Origin: Canna indica
Lineage: Eukaryota; Streptophyta; Magnoliopsida; Zingiberales; Cannaceae
Reading direction: 5' to 3'
Length of the DNA stretch: 64,000 bases
NCBI GenBank assembly: GCA_034359265.1
Contig: CP136896.1
Coordinates: 13,051,501-13,115,500 of the forward strand
A model generated the notes under the pieces. That model saw nothing but the letters and a program-made list of their open reading frames with translations, was not told the origin of the DNA and did not search any database. The first letter of the stretch is position 1, and the number at the start of each line of letters is the position of its first letter. The position numbers and the translations under genes were made by a program. Below are positions 30,631 to 42,780 of the stretch, piece by piece.

Positions 30631-33468
30631 TAGTTTCATTTATCCTAATTGGGTTGTGAAGGAAGAATAATACTGGAAATAGCCTCAACCACAGAATTAC
30701 CAAAGAACTATTTAGCCAAGCAAGTATTCCAATTATCATTAATGATAAAAGTATTCACAGTCGGGTAAGGGTTCTTACCCTTAGAATTATAAGTCAAACG
30801 AGTAACTTCCTCGGCCACAAGAACCTTATCATGAATAGATTAACCACTAATAAAAGCATTTTAAGTAGGGGCTTTATTCTATTGGCAAGCGCTTTTGATA
30901 AAATCCTATAGTAAATATTACAAAGATACAGGGTTGTTCACGGGTCGGATCGGTCGGTTTAGAGGAAAAACTGATCCAACCCAACCAAATGTAATCGGGT
31001 TGGGTTGAGTTCAAAATTTTTCACCTCTCAAACCCAGCCCAACTCTACCATTTAGGTAAATATGAGTTTTTAAAAATAACTAAAAAAAATATTTTTAATA
31101 TAATATTTTTAAACTAATTAAAAAATATAAATAATCGGGTAATCGGGTCGGGTCTCGGGTTATCGGGTTCCAAATTTTAAAACTCAAGACCCGACCCAAT
31201 TATGGTCTAGTTTTCTCGGTTTGTACCCGACCCGACCTGACCCAATGAACAACCTACAAAGATCAATAGTCTATAATCTTCAATGGCAGAATGGTCATCA
31301 ATCTTAGGTATAAAAACCAATTCACAATTATTCCATTCCATCGCCTATCTTGAGATCAGGCCCAACATTTAAAGTTACTTTGTCTCCTAAGTGCATTAGT
31401 CTTATTATAGAGGCAAATTAAATACTTAATTTTAGTTTCATTAAGGGTATCATTACAATATTTATTTTCCAAACTACTAATTAATGTGTTAACTTTACTA
31501 ATAAGATTAGTTTCTAAGTACTTACCCAAATAAAATTTATTCCAAAAAGAAATATTTACTTCTAAGATAGATATTTTGGAAATCAAATTCATAGGAGAAA
31601 AATCATGAAGAGGATCTATCCAATAATTTTCGACTATTTCATAAACATAGCGGTAACTAGTCCAGAAAATTTTAAATTAAAATCTACCTTTACTACGAAA
31701 TTTGAAATAACTACATCAAGCACAATAACAAAATTATAAGGCCTACTAAAGTTTTAAGTCGTACATGAGACCTGCATCAGACACATATCTATTTCTATTT
31801 AGGTGGGTATCATAAGACCTAAAGTTTCAAGTCATACAGTCTTGGCAAAAGCACTATCAAACCTTAATTATAAGGAGTCTATGAAATATTCTTTCTATTA
31901 TTACACCAAGGAGGATTGTTTAATTCTAAATTGAACCATACCATTAATTAAACGTAGAGACTTATAAATTACATGAGCATTAATAATGAAATGATTCAAT
32001 TCAAGAAGAAGAACGCCAGAAGCTCCATTAATGGAGCTAACATCAAAGCTCCAAAAGCCTTGTCAAGCCTTATAAGGATTCTATGAAAATCTTATCTATT
32101 ATTAGACCAAATATTTTGATTTTTGAGTCAGAGGAAACAAGATCAACAAAACCACAATCAGAAATATACGTAAAGACATCACATTGTTATTTAAAGTAAA
32201 AGAAATACCATCAAGCTTATCTTTTGAATTTATAATGCAGTTAAATTCATCAACCAATAATCAAAGAATATCATCAAAATTCAAGGCCCCTATATTTTGT
32301 TTCAAAAGTCATTATGATTAGATGGGTTGGCATCCACATATAAACCAGGAAAAATCCAAGGAGGGTTATTTTTAAATTGAATCATAGCATTAATTAGATG
32401 GACATGAGTATTAATAATAGAATGATTCTAGGCAAGAAGAAGACCGCTAGAAGCACCAATAGAGCTGACAACAAAGTAAGATCAGCTTTTGCCTAAAGAG
32501 GAAATAAAGTTGAAAGATATATCCTCATGAACACGAGTTTCGTGGAGAAAGATATATTGCCAAAAAAGTCCAATTCTCAATTTTTCAATCCAAAAACCCT
32601 GCTTAAGGGGTTTACTAAAATCCAGTTCAATACAAATACGAATGAAAGTTATCTCATTCCCAACTAAAGGAATTATCATGAATTTTAATTTGTTTACCAA
32701 TAACATATGATATTTTAAATAATCTAGAATTTTGCCAATATTCCATCGGCGAGTTAGGCAATTGTACCCAAACATGCGCAGAACAAATTATTTCAAACAC
32801 GACTTTAAAATCGAGCTTCTAGGGTCAAATATTTATAATATCTCCCCTAAAAGCCCAAGGCCCATTGGTATGCACTTTAACAGCATCATCTTCCGATGAA
32901 AAATAAAAAAAGATAGAAGCCATTCTCGAAATCAATCACATTAACAAGATTATAGAGTGACCAAATCGAGAAATCCTAGTCACTAACATGAACATGATGT
33001 TGAGAAAACACAAAAATCCACCGATCAAAGACGCAAGCCAATGATCACACATTTCTTTAAGTTCTTGATCATCAAACTCAAAGAAGTCCATTATAGATGA
33101 TTGAATATTTGAAAGCGGTTTAAAAGAAGAGAGAGATTTAACATGAAAAGCCTTAAACAAACTGGCCCAAGAAATGCTATCTTGAATAATATTGTTATGC
33201 GAAACATTATCAAAACCAAATTTAGGGATTTCAGCTATATTAGACGAAGAGGGATTAATGCTTCTTCTCGAATAAGATTCCCATTATGAATAACCTACTT
33301 ACCTTTATTGGTCATAATAGATAGAGTAGAAGAAGACGCACCATAGTTATTTGGGGTTGAAGTTTGCTTGACAATAACACAATCGAATTCTCAATTGAAT
33401 GTCTTGGTAAGGGATCGAGCGATCTTGGTGTTCTTGATCACACCAATATTTGGAGTCACAACGGCAAG
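30631..33468 (-). mobile_element. L1-type LINE remnant, unit A
   Basis: Reading on the reverse strand from 33.4 kb leftwards: ORF1 with a DUF4283-like block (CIELDFSKPLKQGFWIEKLR near 32570-32640) and then ORF2 reverse-transcriptase pieces, e.g. a decayed 'DYRPISLCN..ILSKALANRIKP' block spread over frames near 30880-31290 and 'SIHDNVLVAQ' like sequence near 30830. Many stops and frameshifts. Compared with unit B about 0.9 kb of RT sequence is deleted at 30757 (cagtcgggta/agggttctta). The element predates the tandem duplication. Confidence 0.75.
30928..31254. mobile_element. MITE inside the LINE, 9-bp flanking duplication
   Basis: Ends are inverted: left ACAGGGTTGTTCACGGGTC, right (reverse complement) AGGTTGTTCATTGGGTCAG. 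The flanks are identical TACAAAGAT (30919-30927 and 31255-31263), consistent with an 8-bp hAT-type duplication plus a chance base. The interior is rich in CGGGTCGGGT words. Unit B retains only its left part (57595-57690). Confidence 0.75.
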
Positions 33469-34108
33469 TGTTGGCCCAAGGGTTCAACCTTGGCCTCACT
33501 CCTAATTTTGATGATAACAAACATGTTTCTAATGGTTTCATGAAGTTTTGGTCTGAGGTTGATAGAATGATACATATGCGAATTCGTCTGAAAATCACAT
33601 AAATTCAAGTGTTGACGGCTTCAGAAGCGATCGAGTCGGAAGTTAGGTCTAGCCATAGATTTTGATGTGTAAACATTCTAACGCCTCAAACAAAGCTATT
33701 CCATGTATTTATTCAAAGCCAAGCCCAAAACGAAACCAAAAAAATTAAAACCGAGCAAAAAATGTCCTTAGGACAGTGAGGTGGGAAAGTGCCTTCGGGG
33801 AGAAGGTGAAGACTTTTTTGTGAAAAGTCCTCATTATAAATGAACTTTAATATCTAATGGATTTGTGTTTGAAATTATAAACAGGGTGCTTAGGTAGTGG
33901 AGCACGTAGGTGGTGTTTCTGAATCACTATAAATCATTTTTGTTAGCATTGCTTATTTGCTTGTGTTGCTATACTTGTCATTTATTATTTGCTTCCGCTT
34001 GTGATTTGCCAAAGATTGAAAGAAATGTTTAAAATTGATATTAGGCTAATCATTTATAGTTAACAAACTATTAACCCCCCCCTCTCTAATGTGGCCCTTC
34101 GCCCATCA
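33469..34108 (+). mobile_element. LTR, 640 bp, unit A
   Basis: Starts TGTTGGCCCAAGGG, ends CGCCCATCA, with the CCCTCTCTAATGTGG block near the end. Left neighbour is LINE sequence; right neighbour is Copia pol with no primer-binding site, so an internal deletion has joined the LTR to pol. The same junction occurs in unit B (59602-60237), so it predates the duplication. Confidence 0.75.
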
Positions 34109-36385
34109 TGATATACCAAAATATTTTTGGGCCGAGGCTATTAATACATCATGCTATGTCTTAAATCGTGTCTTGATATGATGTAAGTTAAAGGAAAACT
34201 CCTTATGAATTAATGTGACATGGTAGAGCTCCTAATATAGGACACTTAGGTAGTGTTTGGTTGGATGAAATAGAGAGAGAATGAAATACTATTCCCTATG
34301 ACACACTTATTCCCTTATTTGATTGCAACTTATAGACAAGGAATAGGTGGGCCATAATGAATAGATAGGAAATACTATTCCCTATGCATGAGGAATACTA
34401 TTTCTTACCTCAACCCAAGGAATAATATTCATTGTCTATTCCTTATGATATTTTTCTATATTGTCCTTCAATCTTTGTAATATTACATAATAATATAAAA
34501 AATTAAATTATTAAATTACTTTTAATAAATTTTCATCTTAAATAAATAAATATTATTTTATTATTAAATATTATTTTAATAATTATTTTTTAAAAAAATT
34601 ATTTTTTTATGAAAATAAATGAATAATAGTTTTTATTATTCAAATTAATATATTATTTTACATTAATCCATATTTTTATTATGTTTTTATTAGTTAAAAT
34701 AAATTTTAACATAATTTATTATATTTTTTGAAGGACATTTTGGTCATTTTCTATATTATCACTCAATATTTATAATATGAATATAAAAATTAAATTGTTA
34801 AATTATTTTTAATAATTACATATCTTAAATAGATCATTATTATTTTATTATTAAATAATATTTTAATAGTTATTTTTTGAAGATTCAATTATTTTTTATG
34901 AAAATAAAATAAACAATAGTGTTTCATTATTTTAAGTTAATAAATTATTTTATATTGTTCCATATTTTTATTATATTGTTATTAATTAGAATATAATTTA
35001 TTATATTTTTAGGAGGGCATTTTAGTCATTTTCTCTTAATTTATTGTATATTCTTTGTGTTAAGTAAACAAAGTAAATATGTTCAGTTTTATTAAGAAGG
35101 ATATTTTTGTCATTTAATTTTCTATACCTTGTCTATTCCTTATGCTAATCAAACAAAGTAATTATATTCTTGGCCTATTTTACAATGTCAACCAAATAAG
35201 ATAATACTATTCCTCATCTATTTCATTCCTTGTCTATTCCTATTCATTGTTTATTTCTATTCCTTATGAATTCACTCTATCCAACCAAACACACCCTTAA
35301 GAGTTTTTTGTTGCAAATGTTTCATTTTAAATACTAAAGACAACTTGAGAAAATTTGATTCTAAATCGGATGAATTTTTTTTTCTTGGTTACTCCACTAG
35401 TTCTAAAGCTTATCGTGTTTATAATAGAAGAACTTTAGTTGCGGAAGAATCTATGCATATTGATTTTGATGAATCTAACAAGTTTGCAAGAAAAGTTGAT
35501 ATTGTGATTAATATAGAACAAGAACTTGATGGCTTAAATCTTGGAGGGGATGACGGATTTAGAGGGGATGAGGTTGTGCAAGAGCAAAATGAGGAGCACA
35601 CACCTTCAACCTCTCAAGTTGTAGAAGATCTAGCACCACTACCCAAGGCTCACCGCACGTCAAGGTATCATCCAAAGGAGAAAACTATTGGAGACCTATC
35701 AAGGGGTGTGCAAGTAGAGCCTAAGCATGTTGGTGAAGCTTTAAATAATGAATTTTGGACTTTAGCTATGCAAGATGAATTGAACCAATTTGTTAGGAAT
35801 GACGTATGAGACCTAGGTATCTAAACTTAGTGACCAAGCCATAATTTATACAAAATGGATCTTTAAAAACAAATTTGGCGAATTCGAGCAAGTTATTACA
35901 AACACAACTAGATTAATTGTCCAAGTGTTCAACTAAAAGGAAGGGATATACTATAATAAAACATTTGCACTAGTAGCTAGATTAGAAGCAATTAGAATGC
36001 TCTTGGCTTTTGCAAGTTTTAAAGGATTTAACCATTTTCAAATGTTAAAAGTGTGTTTTTAAATGGTTTCATTATGAACGAAGTTTATTTTGAACAACCT
36101 CTGGGCTTTGAAAATTGTGATTTCCCATATCATGTTTTTAAATTAAAAAATGTTTTTTTATGGCTTGAAGCAAGCCCATAGGGCTTGGTGTGAGAGGTTA
36201 TCAAAGTTTTTGATTGATCAAGATTTTTGTATGGGTAAAGCGGATGTTTTATTATTTATAAAATATGAGGAAAATGAGATTTTGCTTGTACAAATTTTTG
36301 TTGATGATATCATTTCAGGTTATACTAATGAAGCTCTTTGCAAGTATTTGCCAAATACATGCAAGATGAGTTCGAGATGAGCATA
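34109..36385 (+). pseudogene. Copia pol remnant, unit A
   Basis: Integrase C-terminal end (FWAEAINTSCYVLNRV, 34120-34170), then after the Harbinger insertion KFDSKSDE..FLGYSTSSKAYRVYNRRT (35348-35430), the spacer to ..RTSRYHPKEKTIGDLSRGVQ, and a broken RT domain (FEQPLGFENCD, AHRAWCERLSKFLID, then QIFVDDIISG at about 36291-36320, where the family has YVDD). One stretch of 154 codons (35345-35809) is open; the rest has many stops and frameshifts. After CKMSS the similarity ends and module DNA follows. SIRE-like Copia origin is likely. Confidence 0.82.
34249..35296. mobile_element. PIF/Harbinger-type non-autonomous element, TSD TTA
   Basis: Left end GGTAGTGTTTGGTTGGATG and right end (reverse complement) GGGTGTGTTTGGTTGGATA are inverted, flanked by TTA at 34246-34248 and 35297-35299. 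The interior is 1,048 bp of very AT-rich DNA without a gene, with its own internal near-duplicate blocks (34440-34760 and 34740-35040). Unit B shows the clean empty site at about 60377 (gacacttaagag). Confidence 0.92.
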
Positions 36386-36922
36386 GATTCAATGTTTTTA
36401 TAGTATGCGTGTAATTGATAGGGTGAGCTTAAGCTAACATTCGATACCATGTTCATATAAATTGAAGATGATCGTGCTGAAGCCTCGCAACGAAGGAATC
36501 TGACAATCGACGACAACTCCATGCAACCCAAGGTGCGCCCCTTCTCTCTTCCGCCCAAGGATGCATGCGGCTCCTCCTTGGAGCTGTACGATCATCCCAA
36601 TATTTTATATTTCAATTTTTTCATTAATGTAGTCAAATTACTATAGTGCTCCCTCTTAAGTTAACTAAACTTATGCTAGCCTAGACTCAACCAAACCACT
36701 TACAACTCGATTTCCGGATACTACTCGAACTCAACATCCAAAAACACTCTAAATTAAAAAAATCCTTCGCGCACAAGGGCCATACCTCCAATCACGCTCT
36801 CTGACGATTTGCTTACCCTCCCCGATGTGCTTCACGGGTTTCCCACTGCACCCTTAATTAATTGAAATTAGCATGAGTATTACATGAAACGACGAATCTT
36901 TGCCTCATGGCATTGAATTAAT
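36386..36922. repeat. tandem-module segment, unit A/B boundary copy
   Basis: Collinear with 5926-6310, 11700-12082 and 61451-61955. Non-coding. Confidence 0.75.
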
Positions 36923-37215
36923 GATGAGGTACAACCTACCATTGCTATTGGTGATGAAGTTTATACACAAGAACAACTTGAGCATGATTTTGATATGATG
37001 CATGATAAATTTAGAGCTATTAGAAAAAACATTAGTGAACTTAGAAAAGAAAAGAAAACAAATTTAGAGAATGAAAATGATGCTTTGCATTCATCCTATG
37101 ATACTCTTAAAAGGGATTTTGATAATTTGAAAAATGAAAACAATGCCTTGAAAGATGAAAATGTATCATTGAAAAATGATAAAGCATCACTAGAACTTTG
37201 GGCAGCAAAATTCGG
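36923..37215 (+). pseudogene. Copia gag-like coiled-coil fragment (copy 3)
   Basis: Best preserved of three copies: DEVQPTIAIGDEVYTQEQLE, then a charged coiled-coil (NLKNENNALKDENVSLKNDK). Open for about 97 codons, preceded by a stop just after a CLMAL-like remnant of the zinc-knuckle end. The frame runs on into non-gag sequence to 37360. Confidence 0.68.
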
Positions 37216-37484
37216 CAGCCAAGACGGGGGGAAGGGGGCGGTAGTAAGGTGGAAAATTTTGGGCAGCAAGAGAGGTAAGGTAGGTGGCTTATCATCTCTC
37301 AACCTGCCGCCCACTCCTATTAATATAGGCAACCGTTTTGAAAATTCAAATCTCATTTGAACTAAGGAAAGAATATCTCAGATATATCATGACAATAGTG
37401 CAATCGAATTCTCGACGAAAAATAAGTGTGCGAAGTTCATTGGAAAATCACAAAAATTCAAGTGTCGACAGCTTCAGAGGCGAT

Positions 37485-37670
37485 TGTTGGCCTATTATTT
37501 TCAACATTGGTCTTAATCTTGATTTTGATGATAACGAACTCAGAACTAACTTTTCATTCAGAAATAATCTCAATCTTGGAGGATGCAGATTTTTTAGTTA
37601 TTCACTGGATGATCGAATCAAGGTACAAGATAATGGTAGAAAATAGGGTAAACTTTAAGCTATGATACAC
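37485..37670 (+). mobile_element. LTR 5'-end fragment (module copy 3)
   Basis: Same truncated LTR start as at 12645 (TGTTGGCCTATTATTTTC), ending in the shared 'gatacacgttggccaactca' tail. Confidence 0.6.
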
Positions 37671-38172
37671 GTTGGCCAACTCAGACGAGGACTTTAATCA
37701 GAGGGTGAAGGATGCTATTGAGAGGCGGAGGACCGATTCCTTGTGAATGGCAAATAACTACAGGATGTCAACAGGCTAAAAATGTATATAAAGATTATTT
37801 TTTAAAATTAAATAGGTTGAGACTTGGGAATGCTTATGATGGACATTCTAGTAAATGACCGAGTACTCTCATTCAATATATTTATATCCAATGTATGGAT
37901 TAATTATTTGGAATAGATTAGTATAATAATTTTCATACTTGGTTGTCTCATTGTAACACCTAGTATAACACAAATAGAGAAAATGTACAAAAATACTCCT
38001 AACATTTTCTCATGGATACAAATAGAGAAATTCAAGTGCAAGATTTTTTTGGATAAAAAATACTCCTAACATTATGGAATTGGGTACAAAAATGCCATCT
38101 ATAGGTAAACGCCGTTAATTGAGGGATAACGGAGCTGACGTGACTGATGATCATGACTAATGACGTGGACAC

Positions 38173-39673
38173 TGAAGGCGAAATGGCGACACTAGAGGGG
38201 GGTGAATAGTGTATTTACTAATTCGATTAGTCTAAATTCAATTTTAAACAATTACTTAGATCGATTAGGCGATTTGCAATTCGATGATTATATGCGGAAG
38301 CAATAATAATTAAGCAATTTAAAACACACAAGATATCAATGAAAATACGAGTAATTTATAGTGGTTCGGTCCCAATGCCTACTCCACTACTTAAGCACCC
38401 CACTTAGGATTTCCAAACTAGTTTTACTAAATTAGTTTTCGTTTCCCTTACACACGAGGACTTTTTACCGAAGAGACGCACTCTCGACCTAAGACACTTT
38501 CACACCCGGAAGTCATCGCCTTCTTATCGAGAGTCCTCTTCCACCTCAATCCTAAGGGACAAATAAACTAATCCTAGTAAACACTACGTTTACACAAGTG
38601 GCTTTACTCCTTTTCATTAAGGATACCACTTCCACACAACAGACCTAACACAAGGTCTTCACACACACAAATTTAAAATCAGTTTAAATAACAGATAAAA
38701 TTACAATTGAAAAAAGCTTAAAATGAAACCAAGATTTTGTGCTCTTTTCCAAGCCTTGGAGCCTTCAACTCTCTAGGAGGTAGAACTCGAGTCAATTCCC
38801 GAGTTGAGACAGCAGAGCTTGTATGCTTGAAGAAAATATCGCAAACAGAGAAGCAGCGCAAACTTTTTTGGAAGGCTTCAAATCTTACTCTTAGAATGCT
38901 CAATGAAGGCTGTGGAAGTCAAGAAAAGTTATTAAAAGAATCATATGAGGGTATATTTATACCTTGATTAAGAAACGGTTGTTCAACGGATATAAAACTA
39001 TCAATTACAGGCCGCCAATCGAATGGTCGGTCGACCGGTCTTTCGACCGCTGCAATCCTTCCTGTGGTCGGTCGACTGATGGGTCGACCGCCAGACGCCA
39101 TAGTTCATTCCCGACCTTCGGTTGACCCATTAGTCGTCTGACACAATCTCGCGTCTCGGGTATCCGCAGGTCAGTCGACCGCTCGGTCGACCACTCGATC
39201 GACCGCCAACCTTACTGCTCATTTTAGGCTTTGGTCAGTCGATCGCCCGATCGACCGCCCGATGCAAGCTGCGTCTGCAGCTAGCCTCAGTCCGGTTGAC
39301 CAGTCGGTCGACTGCCCATTTCTTACCCTATTCGGTTGACCGACTGGTCGACCGAATTTAGGCTGAGATTTATTTTCAGCCCTTTTTTCTTCTGCGCTTC
39401 ATTTCCAGGTTTCGACTTTCATGTGATCTTAAGCCTGTCTAATACGTCTTTGGTGCACGCGTCACTCTTCGAGAAGTTTTCGCGACGAACCCGAGCGCGA
39501 CGATCAATGTCCTTTCGATATTCGATTTCTTCGATATTTTCGATCGAGGACATCGAACGCTACTGATATGGAACCTGAAAGATATTCCCAATGAAATCAT
39601 TAGTCCCATGTTTGTTATCATCAAAACCATCAAAACCGAGATTAAGGCTAATGTTAAAAACCTAAAGTCAACA
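38173..39673 (-). mobile_element. 3' LTR of nested Copia-type element
   Basis: On the reverse strand it starts TGTTGACTTTAGG at 39673 and ends CCATTTCGCCTTCA at 38173, 1,501 bp. Directly upstream of its start lies a purine tract AAAAAGGGGGAGAT (39674-39687), so this is a 3' LTR with its polypurine tract. It carries a long GGTCGACC array. Same family as the solo LTR at 20880. Confidence 0.82.
39010..39360. repeat. GGTCGACC-rich palindromic array
   Basis: At least ten GGTCGACC/GGTCAGTCGACC-type palindromes spaced by variable 15-40 bp spacers inside the LTR. The spacer order differs from the arrays in the sister LTRs. Confidence 0.8.
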
Positions 39674-41735
39674 ATCTCCCCCTTTTTGATGATGACAAAC
39701 ATCCTTAAGAAAATATATAATCATTAAAGCACAAGGATATCAACTAAGGGATTTCTCCCCCCATCAACATGCATATCTATAAGAATAAACTCCCCCTATC
39801 TATATGCATGGATTTCCTATATTTTCCTCCCCTTTACCTATAAGTTTCTCCCCATTTTAACTATACATTTCTCCCCCTTTTGACTACACATTCCTCCCCC
39901 TTTTGACATCAATCAAAAAGGGCAAGAAGGGTCTATCAATTCAAAGGGACGAAGGATAAGTATTTTTTTTTTATGAAGTTGAGACTCTAAATATTTTTCA
40001 TGAAACACGATAATCTCAACCCTAGGGATGGAAAACAAGTATATGATATGAAAACAAAATCATACATGATAAAAAAAATGATAGATACACTTCAAAACTC
40101 AATCATGTATGCACTCAAGTATGAATGTATTTATATGTTTTTCATAATATTTTTAAATTTCATTCAAACTTTCAAACTACCAAGATATGGTCATTTAACT
40201 CATGTATTTCAAGTTTGTAGTGAAACTAATTAATGTCATTTAATCCTAATATGAACTTAGCATGTTTTCATTTGAAATAAACATGAGAACATGAAAATGC
40301 TAAGTCTCAATTTTTACTATCTACTCATGTTTTCTTAAACTTAGGCATTTAGACATCAAACATGAGATAATATAAGTCTATGAATCAAGTTTGGGCTTAA
40401 GATGAAATTTTTAATTCACTTTGTTGACTTAAGTCAACCTATACTTCTAGTTTTCAAAAATCAAACTTTTAAGTTTATACAAAACCATATTTTCAATGAA
40501 AAATTTTGGTACCAATTTTTTGATGAAATTTTTTTTTGATACCAAATATTGAATGGTCATTTGAAATACATGAATGAAGTTTGAACTCAAAAAAATTTTT
40601 AAAGACCATTTTTCATCCTATATTATTTTCGATGAAAGAAGTGAATATTTCTAGTTATCATTCAAATTTTCAAAATCATTCATATGAATGATTTTTCTCA
40701 TGAAATTGTGTGAATGATATTAGAAATGGAATCCAAATGGTATTCATGAACTTTCATTTGAAGTTTCCGAAAAATCAAAGTATTGAAAAAAATTGATATT
40801 AAAAAGATGATACTTTTTCATTTTGAAAATCCAACTTCAAAATTTCGTTATAAATTAGATTCTTGATGAAATTTTTTGAAATTTTTACACATAAAATTAG
40901 ATTTTTCAGTGAATGTGTAGTTTCAAAAATTATCTAAAAAATATTTCTCTATATTTCTCTAGAAATAACTAAAACTGGTGATACCAATTATTGAACAAAT
41001 GACAATTCTATAATTTTTCAATTATTTTCAAAGAATGCTTAGTTTTTAATCAAACTTTTATGACACCACATAATGGTCATGTAAAGAGTGTATGTTAAGT
41101 TTGAGATAAAAATTATATTCTTAAGTCAAGATATCAACCTAGCATAGTTTCATTCAAAACTAAGCTAGTTATCATGAAACTTGCTAAGTTTCAATCTTAA
41201 CATTTACTCATGATTTTTCAAATTTAAATCTATGGATACCTAACATAGGTAAATCTAAATATGTTCTATAAATATGGATTGAAAATGAGACCTTTAAGTC
41301 AACTTGTTGACTTGGGTCAACTAAGTTCAAAAGAGGTAATCATGAATTAACCTTTATTGTCATTTTATCCATATCCATATAAATTTTTCACTCTAAGTGT
41401 ATGGAATCATGTTATACCTATTTCCAAACATGTTTATGAAGTTTTGGACTTAACATGAAATATCCAAGTCAATTTGTTGACTTGGGTCAATCTTCTCAAG
41501 CTTAAGTCCTCTAATGCGATCTAGTTATCATATTTTCATCTACACATAAATTTTCAAGATTGAACACTTAGAATCATATCATATGTGTATCTAAATATGT
41601 TCATTTCATTTTTTAAACTTAAAATGAAGTTTCTAAGAAGAATTTTAACCTAGTTCAATTTCATAGATATCATGATATCATGAAATGAACTAAGTTTGTT
41701 TTGTGTTGTTTTTGTATCATTTTCAATAACATCAG
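39674..41735 (-). mobile_element. retrotransposon internal 3' region
   Basis: AT-rich internal sequence beginning with the polypurine tract. Near it several CTCCCCCTTTTGAC words (reverse GTCAAAAGGGGGAG) occur, as is common upstream of 3' LTRs of SIRE-like Copia elements. Further in there are two diverged direct repeats (e.g. 'taaGtcaaCttgttgacttg' near 41300 and 41470). No gag, pol or env-like frame is recognisable. The right boundary is approximate. Confidence 0.5.
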
Positions 41736-41754
41736 AGGTATTTTAGCTTCAAAA

Positions 41755-41885
41755 TAAATGTTAGGGACATTTTAGTACCCGTGAGAAATCATCAGTGACA
41801 TTTTAATATCTGTGAGAAAATATTAGGGGGCATTTTAGTGTCCGTGAGAAAACGTCAAGAGCATTTGAGTACTTGTGAAAACATA
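41755..41885. repeat. 32-bp tandem repeat, about four copies
   Basis: Unit 'gacattttagtacccgtgag' plus about 12 bp, repeated from 41755 to 41885, with a fifth diverged copy at 42025-42055. It forms the inner part of the right arm of the TIR element. Confidence 0.8.
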
Positions 41886-42071
41886 TTTTGGCCTGCATGT
41901 GCGCCACATGTCCACATCATCAGTCACATCAGTCCCGTTACCCCTCAATTAATGTTATTTACATATACAGATATTTTTGTAACCAATTCCATAACGTAAG
42001 GGGTATATTTGATCCATCAAAAATATTAGAGATATTTTAGTTTCCGTGAGAATATTTTTGTACCTTTTCCC

Positions 42072-42622
42072 AATGCAGATATAAAGGGGCTTTTACATAT
42101 TTATGCTTTTAAAAAGAAAAAAAAAAGCCTTCATGTGTTGTCAAGATAGAAGAACAGTATCCAATTTTTTTTGTTGATGCAAATATTGAGTTGGGATTGT
42201 TAGAAGAATTCCTTACAATGAATAGTATTTTATGAGTATCTCATAAATATATTAATCTAGTTAAAAATATTATTTCCATTACTGTTTAATAGATAAATTT
42301 AATTAAAATTATATAATCATGATTATCAATGACAATTCAAATGATGCAATTATTTAGTGCCTAAAATATCTTTGTAGTAATTAGGTCCAATATTTTATTC
42401 TCTTTCTATATAAATAATTTATTATAAAAAATAGATAAAATATCATGAAAATGTATTATTTCATTTTTTTTACAATTAAATCAAGAAATTTCAATAGATA
42501 TAGGTAGTTAAATTTCAGTTTTATTATATAATTATATATAAGTGAGATGCTACTGTATACGTTAAACTTGCTTTGAGATTTGAAACACCCTGATCTAACG
42601 GCAAATAGACAATGGGCTTGTG
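42072..42622. other. module DNA upstream of kinase copy B
   Basis: Continues the module after the insertion, collinear with 13060-13656. No coding potential. Confidence 0.6.
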
Positions 42623-42631
42623 TATATATAT
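42623..42631 (+). promoter_or_regulatory. TATA-like box of kinase copy B
   Basis: TATATATA then a CT-rich leader about 155 bp before the ATG at 42781. The leader is longer than in copy A, which lost a 37-bp block around 'cggcacacgcggccccaacc'. Confidence 0.45.
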
Positions 42632-42780
42632 CCTCCTCCTCTGTCTCCCAGTTCTTCTCGGCACACGCGGCCCCAACCCAAATCCACATTCCGCCTCCTA
42701 TCGTTTTCGCTCGAGGCCTTTCTCTTGGGGTTCTTTCCTTCTTGGATCATCTGTCGATCTCTCCCTCCACGAGCCGGAAC

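Larger units (their letters stand above)
37977..42071. mobile_element. Mutator-like TIR element with nested retrotransposon
   Basis: Terminal inverted repeats: left GAGAAAATGTACAAAAATAC, right (reverse complement) GGGAAAAGGTACAAAAATAT. They extend inward with matching blocks ATTATGGAATTGG, GTTAATTGAGGG and GTGACTGATGAT over about 200 bp. Units A (13045) and C (62950) have the empty site. A 9-10 bp decayed duplication (aacacaaata/aatgcagata) fits a Mutator-type insertion. The centre is occupied by a minus-strand LTR retrotransposon piece (38173 to about 41735). No transposase is seen. Confidence 0.75.

Noticed and set aside
34300..35040. AT-rich blocks that could be a scaffold-attachment region or replication origin
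   Set aside because: They lie entirely inside the Harbinger-type element, and base composition alone is no evidence of function.
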